12,975 nt of DNA from an uncultured Prevotella sp. (GTDB lineage: Bacteria > Bacteroidota > Bacteroidia > Bacteroidales > Bacteroidaceae), in the NCBI GenBank assembly GCA_900550635.1, contig URSZ01000064.1:1-12975 (forward strand), written 5' to 3'. The translations under genes were made by a program, and so were the position numbers. Under the pieces are notes generated by a model. It had not been told where the DNA came from. It worked only from the letters and a program-made list of their open reading frames with translations, and made no database searches. Shown here piece after piece: positions 6,554 through 12,975 of this stretch (position 1 is its first letter; each line of letters opens with the position of its first letter).

Positions 6554-7633
6554 TTAGTCAAATAAATCTGGGCTATACACTATGACGGCATCGAAACGCC
6601 TTTCGGGGTTAAGGAAATTCTGCCCACCGCCCAAAATTATATTTTTTATTTCGTTTTTGTTTATCCTTGGATGGGCTAATTGAGGGCTTTTCAACAGGCT
6701 ATAGCTCTGTATACCACTTATGGCGAAAGCTTTGTCGTTTGCTATGTTGTAAGAATGCAGCCGGACGATTCGTTTATAGTCAAATTGTTCGTAGATAGCA
6801 TAGTCGAATAGCATTAGGTATAACCAAATGATAGTTCGCATAGGACGGCTTATTCTGGATATGTCGGCTTCCTGGAGGCAGCACATCTGTATGACAGCCA
6901 AATTAGACCATACAAAAACATCCAAGCAATCGTCGGCCAATATGGAACTTCCTTTTTTTGTCTTCCATATAGGTTGGACAATCAATGGTGTTTGTTCCTT
7001 TTGCAGATATTTGCTGACGTTTAGTATAGCGTTGAGTATTTTGTTGTAATGCGGAAGGACTGTCTCGATTTCTTCCCAATGGTTGATTTGGGGCACTGTA
7101 CCCAAAAGTTAGCGTAATGTATTTCGGCCTTTTGCCCCCAAAAAGCAATTGCACAAGCTGCATGCCAAAAAGTTGATAGTTGGCGGGCGCACGACTATCT
7201 CACTGCTGTACTTGTCTTCTGCCATGTTTTTTGTTGTACTATCCGGAATGGCGGTTAATTTTATTTCCAACCCAATAAGGCTTTTGTTTGTGTTGCTGTC
7301 CACCATTACCAAATCGATTTTTTCCCTTTCACCTATGTAAAACTTTTCAAAGCCTACGTAGCCTGCCTCGAAATTATAGAAAGCGTTTTCCGCAAGCGGG
7401 TTAATCCTATATAGTTCCGAAGATGTGATTGAAGAATGTAAAATCCTGTTTTTATGATCGGTTTTTATGTAAACCGGATTTATACCTTTGTAGCCCATGT
7501 ATGCAACTAATGAAGCCGGGAAAGAACTGTTGAATTGGTTCTTTCCCCAGAATTTCTCTTGGGAATAATCCCTGTTGGAATTCTTATGGTCTTGGGCAAA
7601 TAACCCAGGGCTTACTTTATTGTCATTTTGCAT
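6554..7633 (-). pseudogene. HindVP-like type II restriction endonuclease interrupted by an in-frame TAA
   Basis: The frame runs 359 codons from ATG (7631-7633) to TAA (6554-6556) with one internal TAA at 7109-7111. The N-terminal 174 codons carry NSNRDYSQEKFWGKNQFNSSF and a PD-(D/E)xK-like site, Asp107 and GLEIK (Glu123, Lys125). The C-terminal part continues in the same frame with LVQPIWKTKK, ADDCLDVFVWS and ISRPMRTIIWLYLM, which together resemble the HindVP endonuclease family from memory. No frameshift is needed: the codons read ...NTLR, TAA, LLGTVPQINHW. A C-to-T change from CAA is the simplest origin. Restart at a TTG (7103-7105) is possible, but the catalytic half would still be cut off. 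It is the partner of the intact methyltransferase 6 bases downstream. Confidence 0.82.
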
Positions 7634-7661
7634 ATAATTCGGTATAGAATTTTTTATGCCG

Positions 7662-7669
7662 TAAAGTTA
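7662..7669 (-). promoter_or_regulatory. possible promoter of the restriction-modification unit
   Basis: The minus strand reads TAACTTTA, one base from TAnnTTTG, 28 bases before the endonuclease ATG at 7633. No clear -33 box is seen. The region is very AT-rich, so a chance match is possible. Confidence 0.4.
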
Positions 7670-7726
7670 CGAATTTTTATCATGTGTGTAATTTTAATAG
7701 TTGCGATATTAAGAAATTATGAGAAA

Positions 7727-7885
7727 ATGGCAAATTGCAAGTATTGCGGAAAGCCTGTAAATATACAACGTCCCCAACAAGGCATGGCGGCTGTCCATTT
7801 ATGCGCGAGGCGTTTCCGGCGGTTTGGGGAACGTCATGTACGTGCGGGTTCAAGTGTGCCGGGAAATATGTCTGACATATTTTGA
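7727..7885 (+). pseudogene. zinc-ribbon gene remnant, truncated
   Basis: From ATG 7727 a frame of 52 codons begins MANCKYCGKPVNIQRP. The CKYCGKPV knuckle is the usual first half of a bacterial zinc ribbon. After about 15 residues it loses any family look (a run of Arg-rich sequence), the second Cys pair is missing, and the stop lies inside the 21-bp repeat array. It most likely represents the start of a gene truncated by rearrangement. A real small protein is less likely. Nothing else recognisable lies between 7634 and 7727. Confidence 0.4.
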
Positions 7886-7926
7886 AATATGTGCCTTGTA
7901 TTTTTAAATATGTCCGACCTAATTTT
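7864..7926. repeat. 21-bp-period array of near-palindromes, copy B
   Basis: Three contiguous units start at 7864, 7885 and 7906. The first has the perfect palindrome AAATATGTC-T-GACATATTT (7864-7882). The second is the same divergent GCCTTG unit found in copy A at 39-59. The third is AAATATGTC-C-GACCTAATT. The period of 21 is two DNA turns. See the copy at 1-59. Confidence 0.78.
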
Positions 7927-8138
7927 TTTTACAAGGCAGGAAGAATTTTTCAAGTGGAAATTTTTGTTTGCAAAAAACGGTAGCGTGCCGCCGGTGTGCG
8001 GAAAGGCGTGTAAAATGTGCCGGCGCACGTCCACTGTGCGGCATGCGCACTTGTTTTACGACTGAAAAAGCCCTGATTTTTTGGCAGAAAGGAATAGTTT
8101 GTGCAAATTTGCAGTTGTACTTCAAAATTGCACAAACC
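7927..8138. other. intergenic, no gene recognised
   Basis: AT-rich DNA with a few GC-rich patches. The reading frames present have no recognisable family features, and no RNA gene or strong terminator was seen. It separates copy B of the array from the duplicated hairpin-promoter module. Confidence 0.5.
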
Positions 8139-8280
8139 GAAAACGGATGTTTTCAGTTTTCTCTGCGCTCACCTTTCACTTATTTCGTGCTTCGCACAGA
8201 ATATAGGATTCGGTTCGGCATAGCAAAACTGAAAAACTGCGTTTTTCGTTTTTCTCTGCGCTCACCTTTCACTATATTTG
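8139..8280 (+). repeat. duplicated hairpin plus promoter-like module
   Basis: TTTTCTCTGCGCTCACCTTT plus CACT occurs at 8157-8180 and again at 8250-8273, 93 bases apart. Each copy follows a different small hairpin: GAAAAC-GGAT-GTTTTC at 8139-8154, and GAAAAAC-TGC-GTTTTTC at 8231-8247. The stems differ in length but both remain perfectly paired. Only the second copy continues into a good -7 box (TATATTTG); the first has TTATTTCG at the same place. Confidence 0.75.
8250..8280 (+). promoter_or_regulatory. promoter of the CotH-family gene
   Basis: TATATTTG at 8273-8280 is an exact Bacteroidetes TAnnTTTG box. TTTT at 8250-8253, 19 bases upstream, is in the right place for the -33 element, though it is not a perfect TTTG. 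This leaves a leader of about 26 bases before the ATG at 8314. Confidence 0.78.
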
Positions 8281-8313
8281 CACTTACCACCTTAATGATT
8301 AACTGATAAAGCC

Positions 8314-10269
8314 ATGAAATATCTATTTGCAGCCATAGCGCTTTTTGTCGCAACGACACTGCAAGCGCAAATAAAGGAACTTAAAGGTACGATAATAGGT
8401 ACGACCTATTCCGTGGACTACAATAACAATAATGCCATGTCGACCACGGTGAACAACAAGGCCGACGCATTCGACGGCGACATGGGCACGTTCTTTGCCT
8501 CTTACGACCGAAGCTACACGTGGCTCGGGCTCGACCTCGGAAAGAAGCACGTTATAAAACGCATTGCCTTTGCCCCGCGCCGCGACTGGCCGCAACGCCT
8601 TACGCTCGGCGTGTTCGAAGGAGCGAACAATCCCGACTTTACCGACGCGGTGCCACTGTACATAATAAAGAACGAGCCGGCCAACAATGTGATGACCTCG
8701 GTGAACATAAAAGTGTCGCGTGGATTCAGGTACGTGCGCTACGTGGGGCCGAACGACGTGCGCTGCAACGTGGCCGAACTGAAATTCTACGGCATTGAGG
8801 GCGAAGGCGACGACTCGCAGTTCTACTCAGTTACGAACCTGCCCACCATAAGCATACACACCGTGGGAGCAGAAGAAGTGACCTCGAAGGATTATTACCT
8901 CGACGGCATTATAAACATCATATCGCAGGAGGGAAAGAACTTCTTTTCCGACAGCCTCGAGATAAAAGGGCGCGGCAACGCCTCGTGGGGATTTCCCAAA
9001 AAGCCCTACCGGCTTAAGCTGTACAACAAGGCGCGGCTGCTCGGCTCGCCCTCGCAGTCGAAGAACTGGACGCTTATCAACAACTACGGCGACAAGACAC
9101 TTATACGCAACTGCCTGGCGTTCCAGATAAGCCGCTGCCTGGAAATGGAATACACCCCGTGGTGCGTGCTAGTAGACGTGATTTTCAACGGCGAATACAA
9201 GGGCACTTACCAGCTGTGCGACAAGATAGACATACGCAAGGGGCGCGTGGACATTACCGAAATGGAACCGACCGACATACGCTCACCCGAAGTGACGGGA
9301 GGATACCTGTTCGAGGTGGACGGCTACGCTTACGATGAAAAGTCGATGTTCATATCCGGCAGGTACCAAATACCTATAACAATAAAGGAACCCGACGAGG
9401 ACGACATCGTGCCGGCACAGAAAAACTACCTCGTAACCTACTTCAACCGCATGGAAAACAGCCTGGCCAGCGCACTCTACGACACACCGCAGTACGGATA
9501 CGAGAGGTACTTCGACAAGGCTTCGTTCCTGAAACACCTGATTGTTGGCGAGCTTAGCTGCAACACCGACACATACCACAGCGTGTACATGTACAAGGAC
9601 CGCAACTCCGACAAGATATTCACCGGCCCGGTGTGGGACTTCGACCTCGCCTTCGACAACGACACCCGTATCCACCCAATCGAGGGACGCACCGACTTCC
9701 TTTTCCGCACCGGCGGAACATGCGTGACCGGAATGCGGGAGTTTGCCGACCGAATAATAAACTCCTCGCTCGACGACCTGAGCGAAATATGGAGCCGCGC
9801 ACGCTACGACAACGGGCTTACCTACAACCGGTTCATGGAACACGTAGACAGCCTTACCGACATCGTGGGAGAATCGCAGGTGCTCAACTTCATGCGCTGG
9901 CCGATACTCAACCAGCTCGTACACCAGAACTACCAGGCACTCGGCTCGTATGACGCCGAAGTGGACGTGATACGCACGTTCCTCAACAACCGCTTCCCAT
10001 GGATGGACAACAAGATAGGGCTTACGCCGGTTTCGGTGGACAACGCAATAAGCGAAGAAAACGCCGGCATATTCGCCGTGCCGGGCGGGATAACAGTCGA
10101 CGCTACAATTGGCGGAGCCACCGTAACGGTTTACGACACGAGCGGCCTTGCGGTTTATGAAGCCGAAGCCGCGGCAGGCGGGAGCGAAATATCCCTGCAG
10201 CCGGGCATATACATCGTGAAAGTAAACAACGGCGCAAAGGTAATTCGCAAGAAAGTGCTCGTGAAGTAA
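8314..10269 (+). CDS. secreted CotH kinase-family protein with discoidin-like N-terminus and T9SS-like tail
   Basis: A 651-residue exported protein. The signal peptide is residues 1-18 (MKYLFAAIALFVATTLQAQ, cut near AQA-Q). Residues about 35-160 form an F5/8 type C (discoidin)-like sugar-binding domain (WLGLDLGK, RYVRYVG, AELKFYG). A CotH kinase domain covers about 175-565: GRGNASWGFPKKPYRLKL (219-236), NGEYKGTYQLCDKID, and GPVWDFDLAFD (438-448), with Asp442 and Asp444 as the expected catalytic or metal residues. CotH proteins phosphorylate proteins using atypical kinase chemistry. The last 60 residues (VTVYDTSGLAVYEA, PGIYIVKVNNG, RKKVLVK) resemble a type IX secretion sorting domain, so it is probably surface-attached or released. 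The substrate is unknown. It starts behind the promoter at 8250-8280. Confidence 0.9.
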   Translation: MKYLFAAIALFVATTLQAQIKELKGTIIGTTYSVDYNNNNAMSTTVNNKADAFDGDMGTFFASYDRSYTWLGLDLGKKHVIKRIAFAPRRDWPQRLTLGVFEGANNPDFTDAVPLYIIKNEPANNVMTSVNIKVSRGFRYVRYVGPNDVRCNVAELKFYGIEGEGDDSQFYSVTNLPTISIHTVGAEEVTSKDYYLDGIINIISQEGKNFFSDSLEIKGRGNASWGFPKKPYRLKLYNKARLLGSPSQSKNWTLINNYGDKTLIRNCLAFQISRCLEMEYTPWCVLVDVIFNGEYKGTYQLCDKIDIRKGRVDITEMEPTDIRSPEVTGGYLFEVDGYAYDEKSMFISGRYQIPITIKEPDEDDIVPAQKNYLVTYFNRMENSLASALYDTPQYGYERYFDKASFLKHLIVGELSCNTDTYHSVYMYKDRNSDKIFTGPVWDFDLAFDNDTRIHPIEGRTDFLFRTGGTCVTGMREFADRIINSSLDDLSEIWSRARYDNGLTYNRFMEHVDSLTDIVGESQVLNFMRWPILNQLVHQNYQALGSYDAEVDVIRTFLNNRFPWMDNKIGLTPVSVDNAISEENAGIFAVPGGITVDATIGGATVTVYDTSGLAVYEAEAAAGGSEISLQPGIYIVKVNNGAKVIRKKVLVK

Positions 10270-10332
10270 AACCCGCGGCGCGGAATTTATTTGTAACTTA
10301 GCAACGAAATACAGAAAAACCGCGTTACCAAA

Positions 10333-12459
10333 ATGAAAAAATCCTCACCGCTCAACCACCTCGCACTTAAAGACTACGTGCTGAGGATAATAATGTTGCT
10401 GGCAGCGATAGCGGCAGTTACGTTCTTTCTTCCCAGGGAGAAAGACTTCGGCTTTGACTTCAAGCTCAACAAGCCGTGGACGCACAAGCAACTGATAGCA
10501 AGCTACGATTTCCCGATCTACAAAAGCGAGAACACGCTGAAAGCCGAGCGCGACAGCGTGATGAAACTCTTCCAGCCTTATTTTACCGAAGACAAGTCGA
10601 TTGCAAAAACGCAAATAAACCTGCTAAGGAAAAAGTTTGAGGAAGGCGGAATGAAAGGCATGACAGCACACGCCATGTCAGTGCTCGTGGCGCACCTTAA
10701 CGACGTATATTCGGCCGGAGTGGTGAAATCGGAGAACATGCGCACCATGAACGACAGCAGTATCACCGCAATACGAGTGATAAGCGGCACTGAAGCGAAA
10801 AGCCGCAAACTTACGGCGGTGTACTCCACGCGAACGGCCTACGAATATCTCATAAACGTCGATTCTACGCTTATACGGCCCGAAATGCTCGCTTCGTTCA
10901 ACCTTAACGAGTTTATCGAAGCAAACCTGGTTTACGACGAAAACCGCTCCACCAACGCCAAGCGCGACCTGCTCGAAACAGTAACCACCTCCTACGGCCT
11001 CGTGCAGCGGGGACAGAAAATAATCGACCGCGGCGAGATAGTAAACAACCAGACATACAACATACTCGTCTCGCTCGAGCGGGAATCGCAGGAAAGAAAC
11101 CTGCCCGCACAAGGGATAGGCGAGATTTTCTTCGGGCAGTTCATGATTGTTACGCTGCTGTTCTCGTTCTTTTTCATTTACCTGCTCCTGTTCAGGCGCG
11201 ACTACTTTGAACGAATAAACAGCCTGGCGCTAATGCTTTCTCTTATGGTATTGTTCCCAGTCGCGTCGTCGCTAATACCGAGCGGCTCAAGGGCTATAAA
11301 CTTCCTCGTGCCGATTGCCATGGTGGGCATATTCATCCGCATATTCGCCGACACGCGCACGGCATGCCTCACCCTTTGCGGCACAACACTGTTAGCGTCG
11401 CTGTCTATGGCCGACCCTTACGAATTCATCTTGGTTAACATCACGTCGGGCCTCGCGGCCATTTACTCGCTCCACGACCTGCAGCAACGCTCGCAGCTGC
11501 TGCGCACGGCGTTCATTGCCACGGTAGTGTCGGTGATAACCGCATTCGCGTTCGACATGATGTACGGCACCGACATACGCGACATCGACATAACGCTGTA
11601 CTTCTACCTGCTCATCTGCGGCGTGTTCCTGCTCTTTGCCTACCCGCTGCTCTTCGTGCTCGAAAAGACGTTCGGCTTCATTTCATCGGTAACGCTCATC
11701 GAGATGTCGAACACCAACAGCCCGCTGCTGCGGCGTATGTCGAAAGAAGCGTCGGGAACGTTCAACCACTCAATGCAAGTTGCAAACCTTGCAGCCGACG
11801 TAGCCGAGAAGATAGGAGCCAAGAAACTGCTCGTGCGCACCGGCGCGCTCTACCACGACATAGGAAAACTCGTGAACCCCGCATTCTTTACCGAGAACCA
11901 GAAAGGCATCAACCCCCACGACAAGCTGCCGCCCGAACGCAGCGCGCAGATAATCATATCGCACGTAAGCGAAGGGCTGAAACTGGCCGAGAAGTTCCAC
12001 CTGCCCAAAGACGTGCGGGCATTCATAGCCACACACCACGGGCGGAGCAAGACAAAATACTTTTACGTAACCTACGTAAACAACCACCCCGGCGAAGAGG
12101 TAAACGAAGCACTGTTCACCTATCCCGGGCCCAACCCGTTCACCCGCGAGCAGGCTATTCTTATGATGGCCGATTCGATAGAGGCCGCCTCGCGCTCGCT
12201 CAAGGAAGTGAACGACGAATCAATACGCAACCTTGTAAACAAGATGATTGACACGCAGATGAAAGAAGGATACTTCGAAAACTGCCCCATAACCTTCAAG
12301 GACATACGCACGGCAAAGGAAGTTTTCATCGACAACCTCAAGACAATTTACCACACCCGCATACAGTATCCCGAATTCAACGATACGGCCAAAGCACCCA
12401 AGCCCGACAAACCATACAATTTGGGAAACCTGCTCGGCAACAGGCGGCGCAACCGCTGA
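10333..12459 (+). CDS. pgpH: 7TM-HD family phosphohydrolase, PgpH-type cyclic-di-AMP phosphodiesterase
   Basis: A 708-residue membrane protein, the full length of PgpH-type proteins. Layout: one N-terminal membrane helix (about 14-33), a large extracytoplasmic domain (about 38-260), seven membrane helices (about 264-455), then a cytoplasmic HD domain. Metal-binding residues are in order: NHSMQVA (His479), YHDIGKL (His508, Asp509), SHVSE (His544), THHGR (His568, His569) and MADSIEAASRSL (Asp614). Their spacing tracks Listeria PgpH, which cuts c-di-AMP to pApA. This would set c-di-AMP levels and thus potassium and wall homeostasis; no cyclase gene is in the window. It begins 63 bases after the CotH-family gene, with only a weak promoter-like TAACTTAG (10294-10301) between them, so cotranscription is possible. 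The gene ends at the terminator at 12479-12518. Confidence 0.93.
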   Translation: MKKSSPLNHLALKDYVLRIIMLLAAIAAVTFFLPREKDFGFDFKLNKPWTHKQLIASYDFPIYKSENTLKAERDSVMKLFQPYFTEDKSIAKTQINLLRKKFEEGGMKGMTAHAMSVLVAHLNDVYSAGVVKSENMRTMNDSSITAIRVISGTEAKSRKLTAVYSTRTAYEYLINVDSTLIRPEMLASFNLNEFIEANLVYDENRSTNAKRDLLETVTTSYGLVQRGQKIIDRGEIVNNQTYNILVSLERESQERNLPAQGIGEIFFGQFMIVTLLFSFFFIYLLLFRRDYFERINSLALMLSLMVLFPVASSLIPSGSRAINFLVPIAMVGIFIRIFADTRTACLTLCGTTLLASLSMADPYEFILVNITSGLAAIYSLHDLQQRSQLLRTAFIATVVSVITAFAFDMMYGTDIRDIDITLYFYLLICGVFLLFAYPLLFVLEKTFGFISSVTLIEMSNTNSPLLRRMSKEASGTFNHSMQVANLAADVAEKIGAKKLLVRTGALYHDIGKLVNPAFFTENQKGINPHDKLPPERSAQIIISHVSEGLKLAEKFHLPKDVRAFIATHHGRSKTKYFYVTYVNNHPGEEVNEALFTYPGPNPFTREQAILMMADSIEAASRSLKEVNDESIRNLVNKMIDTQMKEGYFENCPITFKDIRTAKEVFIDNLKTIYHTRIQYPEFNDTAKAPKPDKPYNLGNLLGNRRRNR

Positions 12460-12478
12460 TTATAAAGGCAGAAACAAG

Positions 12479-12518
12479 AAATTCCAGGCATAGTAAAGAT
12501 TATGCCTGGAATTTTTTT
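12479..12518 (+). terminator. intrinsic terminator after the PgpH-type gene
   Basis: A 14-bp stem AAATTCCAGGCATA (12479-12492) pairs with 12501-12514 around an 8-base loop, and the T run extends to 12518. It lies 19 bases after the stop codon. Confidence 0.93.
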
Positions 12519-12573
12519 GCCCATTCCGGCTTTGCCGCTGCGGGAGGTTTTCCTTATGCCTCGCCAGCCGGAT

Positions 12574-12790
12574 ATGTTCATACGCTTTTAACCCAAAACG
12601 GTCATTAGGCTTCGCCAAATTGCGTACTTATGCCTGGCAGATAGCTTTACGCCCGGCTGAAGGCGTAGCGGGCTACGGCGAAGCCGGACACAAAGACAGA
12701 TGACGGCAGAAGTGCGTAAGTTGGCGAAGAGACCGCACTTGATGTTACTACTTTATTCCCTAATGACCGTTTGGGGTTCAACCTGAACAT
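12574..12790. repeat. 217-bp imperfect inverted repeat with a structured centre
   Basis: Outer arms: ATGTTCA (12574-12580) with TGAACAT (12784-12790); AACCCAAAACGGTCATTAGG (12590-12609) with 12759-12778, 19 of 20 bases complementary. Middle arms: CTTCGCCAAATTGCGTACTT (12610-12629) with 12710-12729, 16 of 20. The centre holds CCGGCT (12653-12658) with AGCCGG (12682-12687) and GTAGC-GG-GCTAC (12665-12676). The right arm has an unpaired 29-base insertion (12730-12758). No protein gene fits it. It could be a MITE-like non-autonomous element or a structured RNA. Confidence 0.7.
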
Positions 12791-12975
12791 TAGCGCAAAT
12801 CATAAGCTCGTAGAGAATTTATAAGGTTGCCGGATAAAAATATTCCGTGCCTTATGCCGCCAAGCGTCGAACAAAACAGACATACGCAGCAACGAAAATC
12901 CTACCAAGAAAACAGACAAATAACGCACTTGAAAATAAACACTGAATTTCTGATAGTTACGAATACCTCGGAGAA
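12791..12975. other. gene-free stretch at the window edge
   Basis: No convincing reading frame, RNA gene or terminator is seen on either strand. AT-rich sequence continues to the window end and may be the upstream region of the next gene. Confidence 0.45.

Noticed and set aside
6903..7163. frameshift in the endonuclease through an overlapping third frame
   Set aside because: The two endonuclease halves are in the same frame and adjacent across the TAA, so no frameshift is needed; the third frame has no family features.
9283..9924. 213-residue minus-strand frame rich in Val and His
   Set aside because: It is the antisense shadow of the CotH domain, with composition typical of reversed acidic coding DNA.
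10273..10283. terminator between the CotH-family and PgpH-type genes
   Set aside because: CCGCG-G-CGCGG is a palindrome with a one-base centre and no following T run, so it cannot form a normal terminator hairpin.
12574..12790. integron attC-like site
   Set aside because: The ends lack the GTTRRRY and RYYYAAC core sequences, and no integrase or cassette is present.
1..12975. CRISPR array, tRNA, rRNA or known riboswitch
   Set aside because: No spaced direct repeats with unique spacers, no cloverleaf, no rRNA-like stretch and no recognised riboswitch motif were seen; the 21-bp arrays have no spacers.

Overview
The window looks like chromosomal DNA of a member of the order Bacteroidales. The supporting signs are: promoter cores of the Bacteroidetes TAnnTTTG type (5383-5390 and 4492-4499 on the minus strand, 8273-8280 on the plus strand), a histone-like HU protein followed by a tiny 'smalltalk' peptide, a DUF4491 membrane protein, an outer-surface CotH protein with a type IX secretion-like tail, and almost no Shine-Dalgarno sequences. 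I cannot name a genus. All calls were made by eye from motifs, without any database search.

Layout. 1-281: gene-free DNA with a 21-bp-period palindromic array, a REP-like palindrome and a strong terminator. 322-4435 (minus): a compact five-gene operon read lrp-like regulator -> DUF4491 -> C26/M19 fusion peptidase -> M28/glutaminyl-cyclase-like lipoprotein -> SufE, with a promoter at about 4492-4499 and its terminator at 241-281. 4608-5390 (minus): a HU-like gene and a 32-residue smalltalk peptide, with their own promoter, 5' UTR hairpin and terminator. 5499-7633 (minus): an AT-rich type II restriction-modification unit, with an intact C5-cytosine methyltransferase and a HindVP-like endonuclease gene broken by one in-frame TAA. 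7634-8313: gene-poor DNA holding a zinc-ribbon gene remnant, a second 21-bp array and a duplicated hairpin-plus-promoter module. 8314-12459 (plus): a secreted CotH-family protein and a 7TM-HD (PgpH-type) phosphodiesterase, closed by a terminator at 12479-12518. 12574-12790: a long imperfect inverted repeat with no gene.

How the genes may work together. The five-gene operon joins an amino-acid-responsive type of regulator, an enzyme fusing a gamma-glutamyl hydrolase domain to a dipeptidase domain, a cell-envelope M28 enzyme and the sulfur acceptor SufE. This suggests small-peptide (perhaps gamma-glutamyl or cysteinyl peptide) salvage feeding amino acids, possibly cysteine sulfur, into metabolism. 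That is inference from gene order. The restriction-modification unit looks horizontally acquired and is probably now an orphan methylase.

The items most worth a second look are the 21-bp palindrome arrays at both ends of the first 7.9 kb, the single-stop endonuclease, the fused peptidase with its operon, and the 217-bp inverted repeat near the right edge.
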